A stretch of DNA of 64,000 bases from Clarkia xantiana subsp. parviflora. Taxonomy: Eukaryota > Streptophyta > Magnoliopsida > Myrtales > Onagraceae. The translations under genes and the position numbers were made by a program. This document shows, piece after piece, positions 23,826-35,174 of this stretch (its first letter is position 1; the number at the start of each line of letters is the position of its first letter). The notes below the pieces were generated by a model that worked only from the letters and a program-made list of their open reading frames with translations, was not told the origin of the DNA and did not search any database. The DNA is taken from contig JAPTYO010000007.1 in assembly GCA_036873135.1 (NCBI GenBank), positions 30,300,763 to 30,364,762 of the forward strand. The letters run 5' to 3'.

Positions 23826-26260
23826 TAGTTTAAATTTTATCCCTTGTGACATTTAAGATATGGTGTCAACAGATTATAGGTACTCGCCGACTCGCGTTCC
23901 GTTGGATATGGGGTCTATGCATATCAAATTTCCCAAGGAACATAGTAGGTTCGGGTCTGAGGTCGTAGGGGGCCGTGAACCCTTATATTATATACTTTTT
24001 TTAAAAAAATAATAATATAAGACTAATGTAACATTTACTCAAAACATTAAGGATGAAAATATAAATTAAGTTTAAGATAGATTTGATGTATTTGGCGTTT
24101 GTATTGTACTTGGATTTGGAGGATAATTTGGATATAGGTTTGAGAAGCGAATATGATGATAAATTTGGAATTCACAGATATGAGTTTAATAAGTCGACCC
24201 GCGGGTCCAAGTACGGCAAAGCCCGCACTATCCATTGATACTCTTAATTTAAGACATTCTGATCGCAGTGACCAAATCTGAACGAATGTTTACCAGAACA
24301 TTCCAGATGTAGTTACCTGACTCGAACAACTACTTACCAAAATTCTTCGTAAAAGTAAAATTGAAAGATCATGTATAATAGTTCGAAAAATTATACTATA
24401 GCACCGAGGCACCGCGGGCGGCTCGGCACCAGTGAATAAAAGCTCCGGATCAACAAAGCTGGTGACCGGACGACAGAGGAGCCGGCGACCAAAGCCCAAG
24501 ATCTCTTTGTCTAGGCTAGGGAGGTGATGTTATCGAGCCCAAGACCGACAGACACAGAGATTGTTGAATTATTTGACCGGTATTTTCTGTCGTGTGGGGC
24601 CCTTCCTGTGTTCTCCTCTATCTAGCTAGATTCTATTCTACTACACATGTCTCTCTGACAACGCGCTTTACTTTTTCGCTTCTTTTTATGGTCGAGACAA
24701 AATAATTTGATGCAGAAGAAGAAGAGCAAAATCATGCTAACATTTTCGAACTAATACAAGAATCTTCTGTATGTCCTGTCCTTCTGTTATTGTAAAAGTA
24801 GACTAAATCTTTATTTGAATCAAATAGTTAGTTAGACTTCTGTAAAAGTAACTAGATATATCCGGCTAATTCAATGGAATTTGTTTGTGTTACTCAACTC
24901 AAATGATCGACAAGGTTAGTGCGTTTTGCTCATGGAACACATCTAGTTTCTACATCATACCAGAATAAACAATGACGAAATTGAATACCATTTTCTTAAA
25001 AAAATAACTCTCAAATACTTAATTAATCAGTTTAGATGAGCTACCTTATCGATTATATAAGAAACATATAGCATATTACGAAAAATTTAACATTAACTTG
25101 GATAGAAATACCTAATTGCTCACTTACAAAAGATAGAACTGAGATTGCTGCAATACTTAAAAAAAAAAAAAGCGCATTGCGATTTCTCTGCGTGCAATGC
25201 ACGGAAAAAAACTACACGGCTTCCGCATAAGGCAGTTATTGAGTAGCCTTTGACGATTACATTTTTGAAATTTTGACTAGCTATTTTGTTTAAAAAAGGT
25301 TCAGTTAATTAGTTACGTTCAGCAAATTTTAATTAGTTATGATCCGTCGTTGTAATGATATTATTGACTGCTCTGGGTTTTTCACGTCAGAATTCGAGCT
25401 CAGTATGGTATGGAGTCCATTAAGAGACCATAATTTGATCCTCCACCACCTTAATTAGGCTTCTAAGCACAGTAAAGTGGAACTAGACCAAAAATCCTAT
25501 CCTCTTAGAAAATACAACAGTCTTAATTAACTTTTTTATAAACTCAAACTTACAAGTGTATGAATACTCTTAAGTCTTAACCATTATTAACACTCTCCTT
25601 TAAACTGACATAACTATCCTATAATATGTTTAAACTTAATTTTCATTTTCATCTTCTTTTTTCCCACTTTTCTATGACTTCAAGTTTCGAATTCGTGCGC
25701 CTAATAACATTGCTAGGAAAGAATACGCAAGTCCACATTAGCTTACTTTTCTATAAAAATGAATTTGTGAAGGAAGACATTCAATATACTTTTAATTATA
25801 CTTAACATATATAAGTTTTGAAGGAATGACACAATCATTTCATATTTCAGTTAGTAATTTGACGGAGTGTCCAAATCCAAACGAGCTAGCAATTTAGTAA
25901 TTATTTCATGTGAGCTAGTTTTCCTTAATTATTCTGCTGCCTTTACTTTTACATCTTCATTCATTCCTCCATCAATGGAATACTGGAATCAAAGATATTC
26001 ATTTCTTTATATATAATATAATATATATACTTTCGTTTCTTTCCCTCCTTTGCAATACTCTCCAAAAAGCTCATTAAAGTGACCTATTTCATCTCTGCAC
26101 TACACTACACCGTGTGAAACAGAAGAAGCTTTCTTCCCCCAAAATCCAGCTATATAGAATAGATCCTCTCTTTACACTCTTTCTCTCTCTCTCTCTCTAG
26201 AATTTAAGTCCGGTTTCAGCGTTCTGCTTCTCTTCTGCAAGTTTATTTTAGAGAGAGAGG
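23826..26260. other. intergenic and upstream region of the DUF1218 gene
   Basis: I see no coding gene. At 23880-24230 there are GC-rich edges (ACTCGCCGACTCGCG on the left, CGACCCGCGGGTCC on the right) that may be the ends of a decayed transposon. The last 100 bases before the ATG at 26261 include a TATATA-rich stretch near 26010-26030 and a CT microsatellite at about 26178-26198 (CTCTTTCTCTCTCTCTCTCT), typical of a plant core promoter and leader. Confidence 0.45.
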
Positions 26261-28422
26261 ATGGTGAGAGCAGGAGGCATTTTTGTGTGCATACTCATCA
26301 TAGCTCTGGACATCGGAGCCGGATTACTCGGACTGGAGGCCGAAGTAGAGCAAAACAAGGTAAACAAACTGTAGTTGAAGTTTCTATTTTACTAGCTTAC
26401 TTAATTATTCATACTTATAGTTTTACTCGGTGTTTTTTATAAAAAAAAAAATAGCTAACAATTTATTCATTTGTTTAGACATTATCTAGCAATTTGTCTT
26501 GTTTTTTCTCATTATAAATTCTACATATAACCCATTTCGTCTAAATTAGCTAGACGGAAATCCGAAGTAACAATTTTTTACAAATATAAAACTCAAACTA
26601 ATAAAATATTAAAAAAACTTAAAATTAACAATTTGTAATTAAACTATATTAGGTGTCATGGCGAAGAGGACGATTGTTATGGAGGATTTTTTGTTGTTTT
26701 CGAAAATCTCATACAGATTTATGTTTGATGTATGAGTATTTCCAACTTATGAAGTATAATAGTATAGTGTGACTTTAGTTTTTAGTGTTTGAGATTAATT
26801 GTAGTTCTTGATATTTTTTTAAAAAAAAATCATTTTAAACTAGAAATAGTCATAGAAATGTTTATATGGTATGAAAAATCATGTATATAGGTGAGGCATT
26901 TGAGGTTGCTGATATTCGAGTGCAAAAAACCAAGCCCAATGGCGTTCAAACTAGGGTTAGGAGCGGCGGCGTTGCTGGGGATCGCCCATGTGGTGGCCAA
27001 CCTCCTTGGCGGCTGCGACTGCCTCTGCTCCCATCACGACCCCAACAAGTCCTCTTCCCCAAACCACCAACTCTCCCTTGCCTGCCTCCTTCTCACTTGG
27101 TTGGTACCTCCATTCTATTTCTACTACTTAAATACTTCCTTTCTTGCTTTTGCTTATATAAAAGTATTCGGTTAAAATACATTGCTTTCGTAAGTTCGGA
27201 CCGGAAGCGATAAGGTTAAAGTCCTCCCCAAGGCGGCGTCTCCGGCGGGTTTCGACCTCGGGTCGCTTACGGGGAACACAACTCGCTTTACCAATTGGTC
27301 CAACCAACCTTGGATTACATTATGAAACTAAATAAATAGATTTCAGAACAGAGAACGATAATCAGATTTCAATTATTACAAATTTCTCTATGTATTTATT
27401 TTAATGGATGTAAATTTGAATACATCTACAAGCAGACTGTATTTTAGCTGAACACTATATAAAAACTAAATTATTTATTTTCTATCTCATGCGGGATAAA
27501 CTGATGATCCAATTAATATGCTACTCTTCGGCCAAAAAAAAATTAATATGCTAGCCGCGGCCTACTTTAGTCTAGATCTTTGTTTCTCTTAGGTGACTAA
27601 GAACTCGCAAGAACTAGTAACTTCGGGTTCACATGACAAGTATTATCTTCGGTTGGTAGAACATTTTTACTGACAAGTATGATCAGAGTTCCAAATCAAC
27701 TCTGATACTGTTTGTTAGAGTAGGGAAAAAACCGGTCCGATCTGGAAGGGGTTTAGAATCGAATCAGTTCCACACAAACCGGGTTTTCAAGGAGTTAATC
27801 AGATTAAGAATCGTTAGTATACTTTTGTGGAACCGATTCTGAACTGGATCAAACTAGTTTTGGACTGGATCAGATTGGTTTTGGACTGATTTTTTTATTT
27901 TTTACTTTAGTGTAAATTTTCATACAAAAATGGATTAGACCGATTTTGGACCGAACCAAATTGTTTTTTTTACTTAACAATTCAGAACCGGTCCAAAACC
28001 ATACCACTTTTTCTAACCTACACCTTGCCAATAACATATTCGGACCGGGCCGGACCGGACCAGTTCCATGCCCATCCCTACCATTTGTCACCTGTACAAC
28101 TGTCGTCACTAATCCACCTGACTGATCATATTATCCTCACTATCCTTACTTAACCGAGTAGGTTGTCCTTGAACTGACTGTTACTTATAGAGAATTGAAA
28201 TAAGTTTTGTTATTATATATAATAGTAATGGTTAATAATGGATGCAGGATTGTACTTGGTGTGGGACTTTGTCTGTTGGCGATAGGGATAATGGCGAACG
28301 AAAAGTCAAGAAGCTCATGTGGGTTTTCACACCATAGCTTCTTTTCTCTTGGAGGAATTGCTTGCTTCGTCCATGCTTTATTCGCTGTTGCCTTTTATGT
28401 CTCTGCTACTGCTTCACACTAA
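26261..28422 (+). CDS. DUF1218 membrane protein
   Basis: Three exons (26261-26359, 26891-27099, 28248-28422) join in phase to 160 aa. The protein has four hydrophobic segments: an N-terminal one (GIFVCILIIALDIGAGLLG), one around LGAAALLGIAHVVANLLGG, one around VLGVGLCLLAIGIMA and a C-terminal one (GIACFVHALFAVAFYVS). Conserved cysteines (CDCLC) lie between helices two and three. This layout matches the plant DUF1218 family, some members of which (MWL1 and MWL2 in Arabidopsis) affect lignin in secondary walls; the role of this copy is unknown. Intron 2 is 1.1 kb and holds a SINE-like repeat and a CCGGTCC-rich repeat. The CDS is intact. Confidence 0.88.
27180..27312 (-). mobile_element. tRNA-derived SINE in DUF1218 intron 2
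   Basis: On the minus strand TTGGACCAATTGGTAAAGCG (A-box region) is followed by GAGGTCGAAACCC (B box) about 40 nt later, then GC-rich sequence ending near the T-rich stretch at 27175. This is the internal Pol III promoter of a SINE, not a functional tRNA, since no acceptor stem or anticodon arm can be formed. No target duplication was identified. Confidence 0.55.
27722..28085. mobile_element. degenerate CCGGTCC-rich hAT-like repeat
   Basis: The right end complements to TAGGGATGGGCATGGAACTGG, a hAT-like terminus; the left end (TAGGGAAAAAACCGG) is a worn copy of the same start. The interior carries AACCGGTCC, GGACTGGATC and similar motifs in both orientations. No matching 8-bp duplication remains. 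Confidence 0.5.
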
Positions 28423-28436
28423 TTAACACACAACCC

Positions 28437-28482
28437 TTATTATTATCATCATCATCATCATCACCACCACCATCATCATCAT
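28437..28482 (+). repeat. ATC/ACC trinucleotide microsatellite
   Basis: Runs of TAT, ATC, ACC and again ATC lie just after the DUF1218 stop codon, in the probable 3' untranslated region. Confidence 0.8.
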
Positions 28483-29070
28483 GGCTTGTCTTAATTTCTT
28501 CTGCTTTTCACTCTTCTTTTGTATTTTCTTTCCAAGGGTAATTATTAGCCAAGTAATGAGACATAATTTGACTCATGAATGTTTGATTACTTCTCTAGCT
28601 CTTAGTAAATCTCAATCAGATCCACTAATTTCATGCTTCGCTTTATATATAGTTTATTATTATTATAGGGTTAGTTAAAAGAGTTAATTATCTAATTGTT
28701 ATACTTATATTTGATTAGTCAAACAAATTACTAGTTATGTTTTTAAATATAAGTACAAATGGCTAGTTCCGTTAAGTCTGTATTCTATCTAATTTGAACA
28801 TAAAGATATTATGATACGTGTCTTAAGCACGTGATGAAGAATTATGTTCAAGCTTCATATGTGTACAATGACAAAAAAAAGTTTGACATATGAACAAACT
28901 GTTAATCTGTCTGTATTCAGTCACAAGATGCGTTTTTTCATATTAGACGAAAATTTTACTAGAATTAACAATTTGTATATACCTGAAAAATGTTTAAAGA
29001 GAACCATCTAGAAATATGTTTGATTGTCCAAATTAAAAAGCTAGAAATTTCACATTTAACCATATTTTTT
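28483..29070. other. AT-rich spacer
   Basis: This stretch holds the end of the DUF1218 transcript and AT-rich spacer. I recognise nothing in it. Confidence 0.4.
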
Positions 29071-30014
29071 TAACTTAGGTTTATGCGACGGGATTATAAT
29101 CAAATTGGTACCTGAGATAATACTCCAAGACGAATTGGTATCCGAGATGATTTTTGTGACAGATTGATACCCGAGATAACACATATATCGCACCGTCAAA
29201 TTTTTCGTTATTTGTCGATGGAAAAGACCACGTGCCATGCACGTGATCAATATAATTCGGTAAAAATAAAAAATATATTAACTTGAATTGACAAAATTGC
29301 CCTCTTATTATTTTATTCTGATGTTGCTTATTCTGTCGTTTATTTCAAAATCATATTCAATTACAGCAGGTTCACCTCATCTTAGACGAGTCCCTTCGCG
29401 GAATAGAATTGATGGGTTCAAACCGTACAATTCCAAATTGCTAAAGAAGTCAATTGGATCAAACCCTAGTTCATCGCGGAAGAAGTATTTTTTTCTATCT
29501 GGCAAAAATTGGAGTGTCCAGAGCAGTGTTTTGAAAACCGGACCGGACCGGCGGTCGATCGGGTTAGACCGTGAACCGGTCATACAGACGGTCCGATTTA
29601 AGAAAAATATCGGAATACATATCAAACCCGGTTCAGTACGTAAGGACCGGATCAGACCGGGTTAAACCGTTCAAACCGGAACCGGTCCGACAGTTAAAAA
29701 AAAAAAACTAATCTCTGCCACCTACCTTCACCGTGAAATCCATATCTTGGTCCCCCTACTACTCTCTGCCCCCAACCTTCACCGTGAAATCCAGATCTGT
29801 CAGCCTACTACTCATTATCAAAATTCAATTACACTTCTACATCTCTAACTTACTCTTAATGCTTCTAATCACCCAAAATCCGCTGCCAAAAGCTCGATAT
29901 GGTGAATCGCCGCCGATGCGCTGTCCATCTCCATCACCAAGGAATCAATTAGGCTAAAAACACCGTGGAGAAGATCACCTATCAGTCAAGTACGGCCATC
30001 TCCATTGGTTTATG

Positions 30015-31822
30015 ACTAAAAAACTAAAATGGCATTTAAAATAAAAATATATTCAAAAATATCACAAATTTTTTTTTATTACCAAGGTAACACAAAACCT
30101 TGGTTGCTCCTGCGTGTAGAGCAGTGTTATCAGAACCGGACCGGACGTCGACCGGCAAGGGTGCCGGTTCACGGTTCACCGGTCAGACCGACGGTCCGAC
30201 CCGGTTCGGTTGCTGGTCCATATAATATAATATATATGATATAATAATTCAGACCGCCGGTCCGACCTGGTTATTTATTTATTTTATTTTTTTATGAAAG
30301 GAAAGTCCGAACCGGTGAACCGGCGAACCGCACGATTCGCCCAAAACCGGTCGGTTCGGTGAAAACCGGACTTCAGAACCGGATTCGCTTACATCCTCGG
30401 GAAATGAGCAAACCGGACCGTGTAAGAGTCTGGTTCCGGTCCGACTGCGTTCGGACCGCCGGTCCGGTCCGGTTCTGATATCACTAGTGTAGAGAGTCTA
30501 CACAGGACCAAGTACCAACCCGTGTGGGTTATGCAGGTGGCCCACCTGTTTATGGGTCCCACTAAAAAGTGGAACCCATTTTTTCTAAAAAAAATATTTT
30601 CCAAATTATAATTTTATTATTAAATTTAAAATATAGTTAATAATAATTATCAAAATGAAACATTAACATTAACATCATTCTATATTTAAAATTAATCACC
30701 AATTATTTATTATTATTTTTCTAATAAGTTTGTATATTATTAAAAAAATTATAAATTTAATTAATAGTATGTTAGAGGTATTGCATATTTGAGTCATTTA
30801 TATTTTTGGTCTCATATATTTAAAGAAGTTAGAATTTGATGTTCGTTTAACTAATTATGACCATTAATTTGGTGAATTCATATTTATTAACATTTTAAAT
30901 AATATCCAAATTTATTTGATAAACTTGTCAATTTACATGTGTTTTGCTATTTATTGTAAATAATAACTTATGTTATGATAATATTGATTTTGTGCATAAA
31001 TTTATGTTAAATTAATATATTAAAGAATTTTGACATTTTATAATTCATTAAATTTTATGTTAGTGTACATATATTAAAATTTATGGTATTATATGTCTTA
31101 TAAAATTTTTCATATATATTTTCACATGAATCAATATGTTCGTATATTAAAGTATCAAATAAAAAATCGTGACTCTTTAATTACGTTATGGCAAGTTAAA
31201 AAATATGAAAATAAGTAAAAAGAAATAAATATATATATATATAAATATTAAAATAATATAATTATATTAATGATTTGAAATTTTTTAGTGATTTAAAATT
31301 CATAATCATCGGTTGTGCCACACAATGAAATATCAGAAAATTAGACCCAAGAACTCTAAAATTGATTTTATACTTTAGAATCACAAGTTTTAATATATAA
31401 TATAATTAAGTAGTATTTTTTTAGATACGAAAATGAAAACAATTGACGAAACACAAACGAAAAAAGGTGTATTTATTTAAATAATGTACAATTTTATTAG
31501 AAAAATAATCCACAAAATGAATAAACAATTGTTTATTGATTTTAAAAAAGCAACGCTGTTGATATTTTAATTTGATAATTACTCTGTATATTTTAATTTT
31601 AATAAAATTTTCAATTAAGAAAAAAAAAATTAATGGTGGCCACTAACAAGTGGGACACATAAACAAGTGGGCCACCTGCGTAACCAACAGAGGTTGGTCC
31701 TGTCAGTGTTGACTTTCTACACGCAGGACCAACGAAGATTTTGTGTTACCTTGGTAATAAAGCTGTTAATTTGATATTTTTGAATATATTTTTATTTTAA
31801 ATGCCATTTTAGTATTTTATTC
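30015..31822. mobile_element. Mutator-like foldback element
   Basis: Inverted arms start ACTAAAAAACTAAAATGGC on the left and complement GCCATTTTAGTATTTTATTC on the right. They continue with TTACCAAGGTAACACAAAA and with CAGGTGGCCCAC further in. TTGGTTTATG (30005-30014 and 31823-31832) is repeated directly at the flanks, consistent with a 9-bp duplication plus one chance base. About 1 kb of the interior (30600-31600) is very AT-rich and non-coding. A hAT MITE interrupts the left arm. Confidence 0.8.
30122..30486. mobile_element. 365-bp hAT MITE
   Basis: The termini CAGTGTTATCAGAACCGG and CCGGTTCTGATATCACTA are inverted repeats. The 8-bp duplication GTGTAGAG (30114-30121, 30487-30494) is exact and consists of sequence of the surrounding Mutator-like element; the intact homologous site is visible in the other arm near 31718. 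The interior is packed with ACCGGTCCG-type motifs. Confidence 0.9.
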
Positions 31823-32238
31823 TTGGTTTATGGCACAATATACCTAACCTAACCCTAAGTGATAATTTGAATTGGGTATGGGAGGAAAGAAGTAAAACAA
31901 CAATGAAGTGAATAAAGAAGGAAAAAAGAGCGGCAGAGGGAGAGGGAGGGTAGATAGAAATGAGAGAGAGTGGACTTAGGGTTAGTTTTGGGTTGGGCTT
32001 TAGTAGAAAATTGAAGAAGGCCCGGGTGTACATAAGTTATCTACTGGATAGTGTAGTTGAGCGGTCGGACCGGGCTAAACCCGGTCATACCGCTCAAACT
32101 ATGAACCAGCCATCTTTCCGGTTCGACATCCGGTTCGGTTTTCAAAACACTGGTTCAGAGGCTCCAAGGGGAAGAAGCAACAACAGAATAGAATAAAAGG
32201 GCAATTTTGTCAATTCAAGTTAATATATATATTTTACT

Positions 32239-32398
32239 CAACGGAAATGATATATGTTCCGAACATGGGAATCCGACTAGATTCCGATTGTGTCTTTAGA
32301 ACTAAATTGTTATCAAGTTGTCAATAATTACCTAATATGCCATGCTCCCACAGTCGGAATCCATTCAGAGCTTCACGTCGGAATCTCTATCAGTATTC
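32239..32398. mobile_element. 160-bp insertion in a foldback arm
   Basis: Compared with the opposite arm (29240-29280), the right arm has 160 extra bases flanked by TTTACT on both sides. The ends show an imperfect inverted match (TGATATATGTTCCGA with the complement of TCGGAATCTCTATCA). It is probably a small MITE; the superfamily is not clear. Confidence 0.45.
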
Positions 32399-32523
32399 TT
32401 TACTGAATTATTGATCACGTGTGTGGCACATGGTCTTTTCAGTAAACAACTAACGAAAAATTTAACGGTGCAACACATGTGTTATCTCGGATACCAATTT
32501 GTCACAAAAATCATCTCGGGTAC

Positions 32524-33340
32524 TGTTGGGATCAAGATGACGTGGCCTTGAACTTCTAGTAGTGGAATTCGAGGTCTCGCCGGGTGCTAACTATTTTAGG
32601 TATCTTTCTCGATCTATCGGGTACTTAGTTTCCTTTAGGAGCTTTGTGCTAGGCGAGGACCTGAAAAGGGGTGGGGATGGCCTCTGATTCCACTCCGAAG
32701 CTTAAGTCAGTAATTGATTTAGAAAGAGTATTGAAAAGTATTAGAGTCAAGATTACTAAATGTTTATAATCTTCCCCTATTTATAGGGAGGGATTACCGA
32801 CTTTAAATGGCGGCTTGTTGTGCCTTGATTGGCTGTTCAATGGCGGTTGTTGCCTTTCTATGATTGGTTGAAAGGGACGGTGAAGAGTCAGTAGGTGACA
32901 AGCAGGTCGCCACCTCACCATTTCTTACTGTGGAAGGTTTCTTTTAACTAGGTGATAAACAGGTTACCAGCTGGTGCATTTTCCTTATGAGGGAAGGTTT
33001 CTTCTAAGACGGTCAAAGCAGGTCGCCAGCTATCCTTTCCTTAGGAGGGAGGTTTCCTAAAGGCGGCGAGCAGGCCTCCACATTTCATTTCCTTAAGAGG
33101 GAATGTTTCTTCATTGCGCTTGGTAGTCGACTCTTACCTTAAGAGGGAGAGTCTTGAGTGACCTTATCGTCTCGCCTATCTTCGATAGTCGCTTTAGGAG
33201 TCGACCTTTCCTTGTATAGTCGTCGACCATTTATCCTTATCTCCTCGAGTTGAAGGTGAATGGTCGTCGACTTCTCATTCTTAGAGTCTCGACTTTTATA
33301 TCATCGACCCATGTCAGATCGCCTCGAATCATATCCAACA
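32524..33340. mobile_element. solo LTR, 817 bp
   Basis: The sequence starts TGTTGGGATC and ends ATATCCAACA, with inverted TGTTGG/CCAACA tips. It is flanked by the exact 5-bp duplication GGTAC (32519-32523 and 33341-33345). A promoter-like CCCCTATTTATAGGGAGG lies near 32777. The uninterrupted target site exists in the opposite arm (near 29132), which confirms the insertion. No primer-binding site, internal region or second LTR is present, so this is the product of LTR-LTR recombination. Confidence 0.9.
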
Positions 33341-33554
33341 GGTACCAATTCGTCTTGAAGTGTTATCTCAAGTATCAATTTGATTAGGCCATTTAACCTT
33401 TAGGCCCATTCATGCTCCTAATTTTAGTGGGGAAAAAAGTAAATAAAAACCAGGTTAATAATTTGGCGCGAAACGAATCTTCAACAAAACCAAACACGCA
33501 TAGTAATTAAGTTTCCCTCTTCTGCTTCATCAGTTTTTCTCGCGTTCGATCCAG

Positions 33555-34640
33555 AAGAAATATGTGTCTCTACTCTGCTTCCATGTTGCAAACAGGATCA
33601 TCCTTACTCTCCTTCCTTCAAATCTCAAAATTGACATTTTTTGGTCCGCCAAGTCCACGCTCAATTCATCATCACCGGGTTCATTGCCGACTAATTCAAC
33701 TCCACCATGTTCTTCACTTCCCTAACCTCCATACACCCACCTAACTTGACCTGCGCGAGGTTGTTCTGCCAGATCAGACGTAAACTGATGAGAGGTATAG
33801 AGGAGGGAAGACAAATTCATGGGGAGGTAGTGAATGAAGATTATGTGAGTAATCTGTTTGTGGTGAATGAGTTGGTCGGAATGTTTGGAAAGTGCGGTGA
33901 GATGGGCAGTCCGAAAACGGCCTTTGATGGATTTTGTGCGAATGATATTGTTATTGTGGGGGAGGTGGAAAAAGCCCATAAAGTATTTGATTAAATGCTT
34001 CACAGAGATGCTATTTGTTGGTATGTTATGACTAATGTCTCTGACTTCACTCATTAAGAAAAATGGTAACGAAAGAGAAGCTTAACTGCCGTATGAAATG
34101 ATTCAGCGATTCAAAAACATGATCGAATTTATTGATTGTTTGGAGATTCTCTTTTAAGATTGAAATCAAAACATGGACAAAATTTGGAACGGTGGCTTAG
34201 GAGCTAGTGATAAAATTTATCATTGTTCTTCCTAACATGTCCTTCCATTTGTGTCCAGAAATACGGTGATGTAGTGCGTGCCCCTTGAACGAGTGCCGCT
34301 CAAAGATTTAATTACTTGGAACTCCAGCTTGTTGGCTACACAATGGCTGGAGATTTGGCTACAGCTGATAGCTTATTCTCTAATATGCCCAATACAAATT
34401 TATATCATGGAGCATTATGTTGGATGGATATGCTTTGCATGGAAGACCTCAAAAAGCTTTACATCTTTTTGAGCAGATGCTTCAGGAAGGGATAAAGCCT
34501 GATTAAATCTCAGTAGAATGTGCACTTTCAGCATTTTCTCAATGGGGTGCACTTGCTCAAGGAAGATGGATACATGAAAGACTAGTAAGAAGAAGATGGA
34601 AATGGGCAAAAGTTTGACAACAATATATGATAGTATTCCA
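33555..34640 (+). pseudogene. PPR protein pseudogene
   Basis: Fragments of a pentatricopeptide-repeat protein occur in order but in different frames: QVHAQFIITGFIAD then a stop (about 33650), GRQIHGEVV..NLFVVNELVGMFGKCGEMGS (about 33800-33910), MAGDLATADSLFSNMPN (about 34340), and GYALHGRPQKALHLFEQML..GIKPD followed by a stop and ALAQGRWIHERL (about 34425-34590). PPR proteins normally bind organelle RNA. Several stops and frameshifts make this copy non-functional. It lies beside the large transposon nest. Confidence 0.8.
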
Positions 34641-35174
34641 GAACTTATCGGTGGAGAGATTCCTATTGATGTCAATGGATGATTTGGAGCTTATCCAAAA
34701 TTGCAATCTTCATCAGATAGCGTGAGGTATGAAGTAATCTTGTATATTTGAAATATGATACAAAAACAAGTTTCATCAACTCTTCTGTCGCCACATTTGA
34801 ATATCATCCACCCAACTCCGACCCATTTTTAGACATTTCTTGATCCCAAAGCAGTTGATTACTAACTTGCTCTGTAAGCTAATAGCTGATACAAAAGTTT
34901 CTCCTTGCCTGTGGTTTCCTGTTAGATGCTCAATCTTTTATTCAGCCTCAATTGAAATCCCTAAAGATAAAAAAAAATTAAATTTAAAAAGGTTTGTAGA
35001 AATTATAAGGCAGCCTCATTATTACTTTAAAGATTCTACAAAGCATGAAACTAGCAGTGGAATTTTGAGTGAAAGTGAAAAAAATAATTGTTACTTTTTC
35101 ATCAGGAAAAAATGGTTGCATTAGAATTGCTTTTATTATTTACCTGTAGGAATATGAACAATGGAGATTTTGCT
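34641..35174. other. spacer between PPR pseudogene and formin 3' end
   Basis: AT-rich sequence with short open frames only. The 3' untranslated region of the minus-strand formin lies at the right end. I recognise nothing else. Confidence 0.4.

Larger units (their letters stand above)
29524..32152. mobile_element. 2.6-kb hAT-like non-autonomous element
   Basis: The termini are CAGTGTTTTGAAAACCGGAC and the complement-matching CCGGTTCGGTTTTCAAAACACTG, a long inverted repeat beginning CAGTG. The flanks GTCCAGAG (29516-29523) and GTTCAGAG (32153-32160) match at seven of eight bases, as for an aged 8-bp hAT duplication. The interior next to each end carries GGTCCG and CCGGTT motifs. The middle is occupied by a later insertion (30015-31822). 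No transposase is encoded. Confidence 0.75.
29075..33385. mobile_element. foldback element hosting a deep transposon nest
   Basis: The left arm (about 29087-29290) and right arm (about 32200-33383) are inverted copies: AATCAAATTGGTACCTGAG near 29098 matches the complement of CTCAAGTATCAATTTGATT near 33370, and AACTTGAATTGACAAAATT near 29281 matches the complement near 32205. The phrase CATTTAACC occurs outside both ends (about 29052 and 33390) and could be a 9-bp target duplication. The right arm is split by an 817-bp solo LTR and by a 160-bp insert. The core is filled by a 2.6-kb hAT-like element. Confidence 0.7.

Noticed and set aside
27180..27312. tRNA gene
   Set aside because: A and B boxes are present but no acceptor stem or anticodon arm can be formed; better explained as a SINE.
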